DNA of 64,000 bases, taken from positions 9,734,001-9,798,000 of the forward strand of contig NC_135240.1 in the NCBI RefSeq assembly GCF_947623445.1. Direction: 5' to 3'. The notes below the pieces were generated by a model. It did not search any database. It was not told the DNA's origin and saw only the letters and a list, made by a program, of their open reading frames with translations. This stretch comes from Clavelina lepadiformis (taxonomy: Eukaryota; Chordata; Ascidiacea; Aplousobranchia; Clavelinidae). Positions within the stretch are counted from its first letter, which is position 1, and each line of letters begins with the position of its first letter. The translations under genes and the position numbers were made by a program. Shown here one piece after another: positions 44,412 to 56,500 of this stretch.

Positions 44412-46879
44412 TTTAGTGTTACGTAAACGTTGAAAACGAACAGTTTAAATTAAAAGCAAATACATCTTTAATTTGTAACAAAACAGGTAACCTGCGGCAT
44501 GTCTTAAATCACAAAAAAACACTCATTATAAGAACGTTGGAAACTTGTAATTTTCTAGAATTGGAGTCTGTTTTTAGTTTGTTTTTCCTCAAACTTTGTC
44601 ACCATTACAATTTTTCATCACATTTGATCAATGATACAAATATTTTTTACTTTCCTAAGCAAAGATATTCTTCAACTTAGTCTGCGCTTTCAATATGATG
44701 CACCATGAACCGGTTGCTCTGACTTATATTTAGTTGGAAAGCGTTGACCACCTTCGGCTTTATGACATTGCTAACATATCCATTTAGTAACACAGAAATC
44801 TTTTTTATATATCACCCTTTCAGACGAAATCAAAAGCAATAAAACAATTGCACTTATCTAAAATGTGTGTCCAGAAGAACTTTTACAATACTCGAAATCG
44901 CAATTTCTGCAAGATCTAAACGCGCATGAGAAGATCACCCAGACCTAGCAATGATGATTCTGCTCTCTGCTTTCATAGCTTTGAACAAAGGTGAGACATT
45001 AAATGTTATCCCCTTTTTCCTTTTTAATACCTTCTTCTCTGCAGTCTCATACCATACGTTTGTTTGACGTTCCGTCGTTCCACTATAACGACTATGTTTA
45101 TCGTGTTTATAATTGCTTTGCGGTGTAGGGCTGATGGGCAACACTTACGCTCCCAATCTGTTATTCAAAACGACTGGAAACAATCCGAAAAAGGGGGAAC
45201 GTTCAACTGAAATTTCCTAACATTCTTGAGCTTGGGTAAACTGAATTATTCAAACTTTCCATGCGATGTGATGCTTCGATAATGAAGAAAATCAGCAACG
45301 AACATCAGCACGGGAATGAAAAAGCAAGCACAATGCCGCTGAAATGATAAATCGATGAAGATTGTTTACTTTATACTGTTATGTTTGTTTCTCTGTAAAC
45401 AATTTCATTTTCAGCTTTAGGTTTAATTTAAGAAAACAAAAATTATATTTATTTTAGCTTCAATCGATTGGAACAAGACATGTGACCGGGCCATACCGGG
45501 CGATTACAGAACATCGAGGCTGTTTTTATGAACTTTGCGCTGGAGCTGCATTCAGATTTCTTGAGCCGTGACATCACTGACAGAAAAATAACTGGCGAGT
45601 CACACACCGCCTCAAAATAGGCGCAGCGAAAGCTTATTGTCATTCCATCATCCATATTGGATATAGACGCGATACTTAGTCACCTAAAAATTGCTTTATT
45701 TTGTATTATGGGGTTGGAAGTGTCACTCAGACAGAAGTTTCTTAAACACCAATTTCCTATAGTCTAGATATAATATAGCCTATATTCTCTCGTAACTGCT
45801 TATTTTTGGTATACGACCTGTCGGTTTGTTAAAGCAAACGTCTGTAGTTATTTGTTATAAATACTGTACGTTGCAACCATATGTATCTTCATGAATATAA
45901 AGGAGTATATACGCTTCATTTCGTTATAATTGACAGGGCATTGAATAATGTCGATATACTACGGGTTTCACAGAAATATAATAAAAATGGCATCAATATT
46001 TGATCGTGCAATCAATTTCTAATGAAGATAGCTCCTTTATCGAATAACAGCTATTTACTGTAGAATTACGAAATGGGCAAACACCGTCACATGTGCGCTG
46101 CATCAAGCACCTTATTATAATTGACCCTGGATTCGTTGAAGTGCTGGAAGAGTGGTATTTGGCCGGTCTTGGATTTATATGTATCACGACATCCTACATT
46201 GTTTTATGTAAGAGTAATTTTTGTGTGGTTTTATTTATGATGTTGTGATGATCCGGAGAAAAAGTTTTCCAATTTGACCCAAATTATACATTACATGACC
46301 ATTATATTCTTAAATGAAGACCAAGAAACCTAATTTTAAATATTCTCATCAACAGAAATTTTTCAAACATTTGACGCACGAATTTTAACAATTTCTCATC
46401 CCTTTTACGTTGTTTACGTTTACTTTCTGACTCATTCATAGCTATGCGTGCCGTGGCGCTTGAATCTCTCACGCCAATAAAATTAATTTGCGTGATTTTT
46501 CATGTTTTCAAATCGCCGTGATATTGTCAATGAATCCTTTTGTAAGCTACACTGGTGCACGTTTGCGTAGCCTATACGTTAAACTGCTTTCAAAGTTTTC
46601 TGAAGAAATTTCTTTAGCAAAAATTTCTATCACTTCCATCAGATACCTATTAAGTTTAAAACTTAAAATCTTACAAGATATTAACTTGTATAATATCAAG
46701 TCGTATAACACGTTTGAAAAGGATTAAGTATTGCCCATTGAAATTCGTCCGGTTCGCGCAATACCAAATGACATGACACACAAACAGAGTTCTCCGAACC
46801 CTATATCAGGTTATGTAATACTAGTTTAGCCTACATTTACAAACGGCTGTCACCACTTTACAGGGAAAATACTTGCTCA
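44412..46879. other. Region upstream of the TASK gene, no gene seen
   Basis: It presumably contains the channel promoter. Minus-strand frames at 45144-44935 and 45655-45449 lack splice sites or similarity. No repeat from elsewhere in the window is seen. Confidence 0.4.
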
Positions 46880-47100
46880 ACATACGTTCGAAGCTATTTA
46901 ACACAGTTTCTTTTTAACCTATGACTTGCATCTTATAACGTAGTAAGCTAAACCTATAAGCTAAAATACTTCCTAATCTAAGTCTAACTTTCATTAAACA
47001 CTAAAGAGCTGAAAACTATTTTCGCGTTCTCGTTTTTCTAACCTCACCAAATATCTTTAACAACGAGTTGGGTGACCTGCTTAAGGTTAAATGAACACGT
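46880..47100 (+). repeat. Unclassified dispersed repeat, copy C
   Basis: The most diverged of the three copies. It keeps ACGTTCGAAGCTATTT, CAGTTTCTTTTTAACC, AGTAAGCTAAACCTATA, AATCTAAGTCTAACTTTC, TATCTTTAACAACGAG and GGGTGACCTGCTTA in the same order and strand as copies A and B. Confidence 0.5.
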
Positions 47101-49331
47101 TCTTTTTTTAAACTACAGACCTAACGCTGATGTTTTAGCGTAAAACGTTGTATATATGGGCTTATGCAAAGTATGCGTAACGTGGCACACGGTAATTTTT
47201 GATGCGTGGTTGGCGTGCGTATGCGCGTATTCGCTCCGGTATCCACCTGGGACTGGTTTCAAAATAAGTCTGCCAAGTTGTGTGCGATTGCTAGTTAGCC
47301 TTATATTGGATTTTTTATCAAATTAATTTAGATGGACTCTCGCTGAACCAATTCCCAAAACCAGTGACGCAGTGACGCATCTGACTCAATGATTCCCTCG
47401 TGGCAAAGCCACAGTTTATATAATTTTACCAATAAACCTATAAACGAATTCGGACAAATATAAGTTCGAGCCTTTACGCAATGCGTGGTAAGAAACGCAT
47501 AGGGGAAACCAACTTAATAGTAAACAATTGCCATATGGTCAGTGATGTCTGATGTAAATTTAGTTTCAGCAGCAAACAATTAACTAAAATGGCTTTGAAA
47601 ATATGCCAAATGCGTTTCCTAAACATTTTTTTCTCTTTTCGTTTATTTTTAACTGAAAACATGAAAAAAGTCCAATTCGGAAAAGACCGCTTACTTCCTT
47701 TTACCTATCTTGTCGTTTTCTTTTAAACGCATCGGAACCGGGCGTGTATAATTGATAACCTAAAATTTATACCCTACAAATCGAATTGTATACATTGCTG
47801 GTGTGTAAAGATATTACTGTGAAGACTTCGCTATTGTTAAATTGTCAAATTAAGTCTAGAAACTTGATGTAAACTTTTATGTCACCAGATGAATATCGTT
47901 AAAGCGTGCTCGTATAGCAAAAATGATTATTACCACTTTATGTAGTAATGTTTTGAAACGCAATTTCAAAACTTACGAGCAAACTACGAGAAGTTGGCAG
48001 TTTAACCGCAAATTGAAAAAAGCGGTAAAAAAAGCTATTTGTTGGTAGGTTTAAACTGAACATTTATTACGTTGTATTACGTAATAAGCCTTACGCCGTA
48101 TTGAAAAATGCTCAACAGTCTATGTAGCCTATTGTTAGTGTAACGGTTAATTTTTGTTCTGAATGTTGAAACTAATACAGTACTTCTGAGAACCACGCAA
48201 AATCATCTCTTTTCGTGCAGTATTAGAAATATGAACGCCGGTAAATGTTTACGTTTGCAAGTAAACAACCTTCCGCCAAAAGCAAACATGTTCAAATATT
48301 AACGAAGAATTTTGCCTAAATCGACACAAACAACTACTATCAGATCCATAAGAATGTCACTCAAGTTCGTCTCAAATAATAAGGAAGACTGTTGAAGCGC
48401 AATATATTGTCTGCAATTGATTATTTAAAGAAGAAGAATAACCACTGAAACATTTATGTTTTACGTAAGACGATGGCGAAATGAGTTTGCTTGTATAAAA
48501 AGCTGTCAAAAGTCGCCTCAAAATGGCAATATCATAAACTCAATCTTCAAATGGTAGACCTGGGTGTGTCACGAGAATATCTTTACACACTTGTTTTATT
48601 AGGTAGCACCGCACATTGATACGTTTTAGTTGTATATTCCACGATGTGTTTTTAGATTTATATTAAGATGTATTTCACCCGTATTGTTGTGGCCATAATG
48701 TGTGACTGCGTTTTTATTTAGTATTAGTAACTCAACGATATTTCACTTGTGATTCCTTTTATTGTTTGTAAGTTTTCTACACACACATACGTTTTACGCC
48801 CCGCAACTCCCCCCGAGGTATGTTACGCTGCCCGTAGTTTCCATCCTCGCATGCTAATGATGATTAATTGATTGCGCTGTGGTTTGTAGGAGAAGTGTTA
48901 AATCAGTCTACTTTTGGTTTTAATACAAGAAAGACCTTTGTTTTTATTGAAAGAATGCTCGTAAAAATAGGTGAGCAGGAACTGGCTAAGTGACTAGCCG
49001 TTAGAGCGGGAAGATTCCTGATCAAGGAAAATCTTGGTTACAGGTGCACTTTCAGAAAAACACTGTGTCATCGTTACTCGTCTGAGTGCTGTGGGTCTTA
49101 GAAAAAGATACATCGATACTTTTATTATAACTTAATCATCTTGTTCAGGAGGCGTATGGGTTTCAAAAAAGGGTCAATATCTTTATTAATTTCTTTATGT
49201 AGTAAAATTACTAAAAATGCAATTACTTGAAAATAGCCCTGAAATTTTGCTTGTGAGTAAGGCTTGCCTGAAACTACTTCATACTGCAATATATCAAAGA
49301 TCTCTTATCTCTAGTTCCTGTTACATATAGG
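47101..49331. other. Intergenic with a possible tRNA-like relic
   Basis: No gene recognised. Around 48970-49040 a tRNA-Leu/Ser-like string appears (TAGCCGTTAGAGCGGGAAGA, then TGATCAAGGAAAATC), but its B box reads GGTTACAGGTG and the ends do not pair, so it is at most a decayed SINE head. Confidence 0.35.
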
Positions 49332-49673
49332 CAGGGTTGCCATACAGTCCTTATTTCTAAGATTTGTCCTTATTTTAAAGGTCCGTGTCTTAGAAAATAT
49401 GTTTGTCCTTTTTTCTAAGAAATGTTCTTATTTTCACTTTCGTCCTTATTTTTAGGGCGGAGGTGGGCACTTTTGTCCTTATTTTGGGCATTTTGTCACC
49501 TTTACGATACCATTTTGTACCAAAGAGATACCAAAATTATGAACATGCAGATAGTGTCTTGTTTTTTTTTTTTTTCAGGAACATTGGTTGCTTTCTCTTG
49601 TTGTACACTGTTTAAGGTGGTATTCCTCGTTCATTTTCTAGTCGTCTTTATTTTTAGACTGATGGCAACCCTG
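49332..49673 (+). mobile_element. Young hAT MITE, copy 2
   Basis: A 342-bp element with termini CAGGGTTGCCA and TGGCAACCCTG and a perfect 8-bp duplication, CATATAGG (49324-49331 and 49674-49681). It aligns end to end with 13063-13417 in the same orientation, with roughly 97% identity by eye outside the poly-T tract. It encodes nothing; the open frame in it is shared by both copies and is compositional. Confidence 0.9.
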
Positions 49674-49681
49674 CATATAGG

Positions 49682-50520
49682 CCTACGTCCAAAGTCAAAA
49701 ATGGATTTTTGGGCCTAAAAACACACATTTAGCTCTTTTTCAATGCCACTGTGCACGACCTGGAACTATGACCTGTGTCAACTGCTAGGGTAATTCCCAG
49801 GCTAAAAAACACCAACCATGCAGCTCTGTGATTGGTCTAATAAGGGTTTCTAAAGCCCTATACGCAAGAGTCTAACCTAACATAATCAGAGAAATTTTAT
49901 TTTCTCACGCATACACCTGCTTCATAACATTTGCGTCTTGCGAGTTTGCGGGGTATGTTATACTGATTTGGTTTGGAACCTGATCTGGATGATCTTCAGA
50001 CAGACTGTGCGCAGCCTGGATTGCGCCATTGCTTGGGGCACCAAGCTCTTAGGCCTTTGCCACGCACTTGCAAAGCAATATCGTCGCCTGCAAGAATGTT
50101 GACGTTGGCACACATCGAACCGTATTTATATTATTTATCTTATCGTCAAACAGTGAAAAAACCTTTACTACAATCCCTTTATTTTGATTGACGTTTAGGC
50201 AAACTGAGGCAAGTCAATTTAAAAGGGAAAGTCCACACACGATTACCAAGCACTTGTCGCAAACTTGTCTTGTCATTAGCGTTTAAATGAAAAGCATTTC
50301 TTTGAAATACTGCATTTCTATATGTTGTCGTCAAAAGACAGCAAATAGCAATTGAAGTCGACACTCGACACGCAAAAACGCTAAAATATGAGCATTGAGA
50401 AGAGACAAGTTATTGTGGCAACAGTCAAATGTTAGCATTGCTCTGACCGATTTCTACATCAGGTCTAATGTAAGCTGTCGGAATCGCGAGGCAGTATAAA
50501 ATCCACACCGGGTAACTCCG
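49682..50520. other. Downstream of the PHF20-like gene, no gene seen
   Basis: The plus-strand frame 49973-50191 is somewhat GC-richer (DLDDLQTDCAQPG) but shows no family or splice support. The 3' UTR of the minus-strand gene should occupy the right end. No clear AATAAA is seen close to its stop. Confidence 0.4.
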
Positions 50521-53500
50521 TCAAACCGAACTTGTTGGGCTCGCAAGAAGTCTGTAAACACTGTCGATATCCGTATGTATAACGCCCAAGCCGTCCTGTA
50601 GCTCCCCTAACCGGCCATCTGAGAGCGGTGAAATTGAACCACTAGAAGGCGATGAGCGCACATGCTTCTGAAAAGCGTTTTCCACATTATTAACATAACT
50701 TTCGAGTTGGGTTAATCTTTCCGAGATGGAATCTTCTAATTTGTGGATGTGATGTAGAAGGTTGCCACGACAACGTAGAGTTATTTCTTCTTGGTAATCT
50801 TCCGGTTTGCGAACTCGACGACTTGGTCCTTGCAGCACCGGGCGCAGGGAGCGATTTATCTGCGTGAACAACAGATTAAGCGAGTCGATGCCAGACCATC
50901 ACTAAAATTGATTTGTTGTAACTTCTAATTGGCGTTAATTTTAATCAAGGAAAAACATGGCGTGCAACGATGGTATAAATTATGTGAAATTTCTTCTGAA
51001 ATTAATTCACAAATACCTCGATTGGTTTCCACAGATCCGTTTCTTCGGCGTCATGTCCGTTACTGAGAACAGTTTGCTCGTCATCGCAGATTCGCTTCTT
51101 TTCAATCGACTGTGTCGTTAAATCTATAAAATATTTAAGTAAAAAATTAGCGCTTTTCTTGAAAGTGCCAAGATAATCTTTGAAGTTTCGTTGTGGCTTT
51201 ACTTTGACATTTAAATGCGTAATCTGACGCGATGGCAGAAAGATGAGCAAAGACTTCGGGATTAAGGCAAGGTGCGGTTAGTCGATCGCTATTGCACCGA
51301 AAATAACACAAAGGTGTTTAAGTGCTTATGCAACGTACTCAACACCAATTCAGCCGAAGGTTTATGAATAATATATACTTTGAAAGCTTGGCCACAGTTT
51401 AACAACTGCTGTACAGTTTTTCGGAAATATGCGTGCTTTGTTAAAAAAAATACAACATAATTTACGCAGTATGGCGCCCAGTGTAAAACAATCTTCATGT
51501 ATTTCATGATTTTCTACTGAGAAATTTGGCTACGATCTATGATCGCATTTAAATACAAAACAAAATGTTATAATATAATAATGATACAATAAATAAACAA
51601 CACAATTCTCAGCAGAATATAACTACTTCACCGCTGAAAATTTACACTAAATAACAAAAATAAAACGTTCCCTTCAAGTTATGACCTGTTACCTCACCAA
51701 GTCACCCTTGCAACCATCCTGTTATTGTCATCTTACCAGTTTTTACGTCAACATCCATTTTTTCGCAGGACTTGTCACTGGCACTGTCACTCTTTTCATC
51801 GTCGCTTTTCTCAACATGTCTCCCTGAACGAAGGTAGGATGGAGATACCGCTTTGGCCGTGTCGGTGACTAGCGCATCAACTGTCTGGCGTACTACTGAC
51901 GAAACTGGACTGTCGGGCGATTTCGAAGCTTCTAATGGTGTGGAAATGAAATTACAAAGTACATGCAAGAACATTACGTTTGCCGGAGTGGCGGACAGTC
52001 AAGCTCGTTTTTACTTGCTATCTTGACAAAATAGTAACATGAGGGAAACGACGCACCTTGTTTCGAATCTGCTTGGATTATCCGGTCGCCATTGTTGGTC
52101 ATCGTCTCAGTTGTCACCTTGTCGTTTTCTTCCTGTTTTCCATCGAACACTGTCGCGCCATCCGCCAGGTTGGTCTCCTTCCACATGTGAAGCATCGGAT
52201 GATTCTTATCTGGGTTCGAGATGTCGATTTTGAGCTTGATGCTGTGAAGAGCTTCCTGCATCTTCATCAGTTCCTCCATCACTTGATGAGATGCCTGAAG
52301 GAGCGGAGTATTCAGACATAAGAGCGTGGACGTTATGTGCAAAACACGAACGAAAGGAGCCGGCACACGGCACGTACGCCGCTGCAAGCACGTGTCTGTA
52401 CACTTAATGTCACAAACGCATGGCTACCATGACGTCAAATTTGTCATACGTGGAGCATAGCCTGTATAATTGTAATAATACAATCGAAATATTGAGTCCT
52501 GTCCGTACACTACATGTTTATTCTATAAGCATATCGCGATTCGTAATTTCAGTTCAAGTTTCCATGTATACAGACAAAATCACATGGCGTCGCAGCGCAA
52601 GCTACCGTAAATTGTCAGAAGTGACGTTTTTCGTCCGAATCCCATCGAGTATACGGGCACTTCGACGGCTAAAATTTGGATTTCATTTCAACATTTCGAC
52701 TCACCATCATGATTTTTTCGAAATTCGTTTCTCTCTCTTGGTCTTTCTTACTTTTTTCTCCGTCACTCGAGTCGCTGTCCAACAGTGAAGGTAATTTCCC
52801 TTTCGTGAGAAAGTCGTTGTTGTAAAGGTATTTCTGTGACCTGAAAATGGATAATTGCTCGGTGTTATCACTGACCGGACATATTTCAAAACCAGTGCTT
52901 AGTATTAGAGATCTCGAAATTGGACGTTTTCATAACAAAACGCACTCTCTGCCACCAGGTGGATCGCGACAGATCTTGCAGATATAGTCAGGCTGTGTTG
53001 CATTCTCTGGGATTTTATCCTCCTCTGACGATCTCTGTGGAGAAAGGACTCCTTCGCATGCTCCATGTTGCCATGTGAGGCAAGCATCACATTGCATCAT
53101 GAAACCCTGTTCCTCTTCATCTCCACAAATGCAGCGTATCACGTCCTCATTGACAACTTCCACTTTCTTCTCTTCCGCATCCTCTCTTTCAACTTCTCTG
53201 CTCTGCTGCTCCTGATGCAGAAAAGAAGTTAGCTTCTTAAAGAGGAGAGTTTTTCTTTTTATCGATGTCATGCATGGGCGGTGGAAAAGAAGAAATCTCT
53301 TCTTTAGTGATTTTTACCAGAAAAATTTAAAACGTTTACCTTAACTATATTTCCTGCCTTGGATTCCGAAGCCGAATCGTAACTCTGCCTGCTTGCTCCA
53401 CTGTTGCTTCTTAACCGTCGCTTCCTGTGAAGTAGAACGATAAATGTTAAGATCAAAAAGAAAAGTTACAAATCGAGATGTATTTTGGATGAAACTTACT

Positions 53501-56500
53501 TTGTGGGAACCGACGTTCTATCCAGTGCAACGTAGGGTTCACCTGAAATAAACAAAGCAAATATTAACATGAAAGCAAAATCGCAGTTAAATCCTTTTCC
53601 AGAGTTTAAGCACTGACAAGTTAATACTCAAGAACAAAAGTTAACACTGCTTCGCAAGCCTGTTTATCTATTCACCAACTGCTAAACTGCGAGAAACAGA
53701 ATGATAAGAACGCAGTGTGTTATAAGAGTTCAATTACGCTAACCATATTTTCAAAAAGCTATGCTTATGTGTTATATATATTTCAGGTACGTCGGGATAG
53801 CACTTCCTGCGTTGGAAAAGTAAAATGCTTTTTCATAAAGATAATGCGGTGCGGTTGCTACCTCTCTTGAACTCATCCGGTGACAATAATGACTTGTCTT
53901 CAGCACTGCTGGTCTCATCCTGATTCGAAGAATGAAAAGAAGCATCAGCGCACTGCTGCTTCCGGTATACGTCAATCGGGGGTTTCCCTCCTCTGCTGCG
54001 CAGTGACCTTTCACTAGGGGGCGGGGTTGGGGTTTTTCTTTCGGTAGACTTCGGCGACGAGTAATAGTCGGACGAAACGCGGCGTTTTGCCGCACCTGTT
54101 GAGCAGAACGGCCACCGATTAGTGATTTCATTTATTTGATCTTTTGCATTTCAGCGCAACGTAATGGCATAGTCCGTACGCTGTCATCGCACCTATGTTT
54201 CAAACGCTTTAAGTGTTGCAACTATGTAATGATTACTTTACGATGTGTTCTTCACTGCACTTCAGACACTGCAAGTTGAAAAAAATAAAAAGCGAAACAT
54301 GTCTGTCACGAACATCTTTACCTCCTCCAATGACATCCTTTGATGTCCTTCTCTTTTGCGGAGGTTGCGTCTCCTGATCCCTCAGCTTATATCGCTGGAG
54401 GTGATAATGTTTGTGATGCTGCTTCAATGTTGCCTCCGTGCGGAACACTTTGTTGCATCCTGGAACGCGACACTGAAAACAAACGTCATAATCACATATG
54501 AAAAGCGTCATCAATAGGCTTCATTACGTGAGCAATGAAAACATATCGAACAAAATAGCAAAACATCCAATTTATGACAATTAAGGAACAAATTTAGCAA
54601 ACAAAGAAAAATGAACGCCATGTGCTTGGACGCTGTGTCTTATTTATAGTTTTGTTCACCTTGAATTTATGAAGTTCTGACTCTTGAATGAGTTTTGAAT
54701 AGTATGCCTCGTAGCTTTGATATGCTTTAGGCTGACCAAAAGCAGTTAGGGAGGGCTTGCCACCGATCGACTTGGAAGCACAAAGCTTAAAATCAAAAGA
54801 TACTTGGTTGTTGAACTCTCTGAATACTGAATGCATTGCAGTTGATTGACACTCGAAATATTCTCTATGTTAAAACTTACGGGTTCGTTTTTCACGATTT
54901 CTTCATTGCGCTTGTCAGCTTTGTTCGTTGCTTTATTACCATTCGTGGTTCTGTAAAAACGCGCACAAAACAGGTCACTTCTAAACGGTTTTCAGATTCT
55001 GAAATTGTCATGTGCTTTTAATTAAAAGGTAAACTGGAGCATTTTATACTGGGATTGCACCGGACATTTTGGCAGTGGCCCGATAAAGAAACTCGTCTGG
55101 TGATGATACGGAATGTTTGAAAGAGCAACTTTATTTTATGGCAATGCAATCCCACCTCCTTCTACTTTGGGTCATCCTCGGTTTGTCTTTCGGCGCAGCA
55201 TTAGGATCCCATTTTTTGAGCATTTCTTTTTTTAATGTTCTGGTCATACCATCGTAGTACTGAACGACAAATTGGCCTGTACAAAAAAGTCGGTTCAAGC
55301 CAGTTAAAACAACAATGTAGGCGGGCTGAGTGTATGTGAGTAAATTATCATGAGAAAATTTGTGTGGGAACAACTGTATAACCACCACGCACTGGAATAA
55401 AACTTACCATCGTCAACTTGATTTAATACAGTGGCCGGATAACTTCTGCAATCTGTCCAACGAGCCAACACAGTATCACCCTCGCTGAAGTCTTCTCCTT
55501 GCACCAAACTATTTGTGCCGCTTTCATCGGATTTAATTTTATCTGTTTCCCTGCTGCTCTGTGGTTTATCTGGGGCCTGGAAATACAAAACCCACTGACA
55601 AAACCCTGGATTGTGAACTTAGAATACTGATCTTTTTATCTCAAAGAGTCCCTACTTCCGTGTCATCACTAGCTGGTATCTCTTTGTTGTCCGCTGTTTT
55701 GATCTCGGTTTTGTCTTTATCGGTTGCAAGTTGATCATTCACTGGGGATTCTTCCGATGATATTGTTGAGCTTGTAGTTTGAGCAGTCTCTGATACTTTC
55801 TGGACTTTCTTTACGATCGGCTCTTTCGTTGTAACCTGGGTCACATGCGGAGGTGGTTTCCATGATGACAGCCAAGTGTGGTGAACGTTCTTCTTGCGAA
55901 GATCGTAATATTCGACGAGGTAATGATCTTTAAACAAGTAAACGTCATACAATGCCTTGAACTGTGAGAACCAATGCATGACAAGTACCTGTGTCTGTTT
56001 GCTTGAGTATTCTGGCCGGGTATAGCCGCCTGTCGGTCCATCTACAGAGAACTTGTTCTCCTTTCTTGTACTCAACCCGTTTTATTACGTACGTGCTTAG
56101 GACGGCATCTAGAGAAGAAGTTTTTTGTAAGAGACGTTATATCACAGGACCAAGGAAAATGATTTTAAAACTAGTCAAATGCATGTGGTAGACACATCGG
56201 CAACTCACCGCTGATAGAGGTGGTTCTGCTTCGTGTACTAAACTTTGTTCCTGCAAGAGTAATGTTGTATTTAACCTTTACAACAAAGTATGGTAGCTTC
56301 GATTAAACCAGGTGCATTGCAATACAAGCCAACGTAAGAAATAAAATATCTGGTCATTATACCACATCCAGAACGGTCAAAAAGAAAAACGGAAATGTCG
56401 GACCTTCACTTTGCGCAACGGTGTCCGATGTATAGCGTCTTCTATTTTCACTGGGGCTCTGCAAAGTGTGCCGACGTTTTGCCGCCATTATGCTTCCCAA

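Noticed and set aside
45449-45655. 68-codon minus-strand frame upstream of the TASK gene
   Set aside because: No splice sites, family or codon support.
48970-49040. tRNA-Leu/Ser gene
   Set aside because: The B box is degraded and the stems do not pair. At most it is a decayed tRNA-derived repeat.
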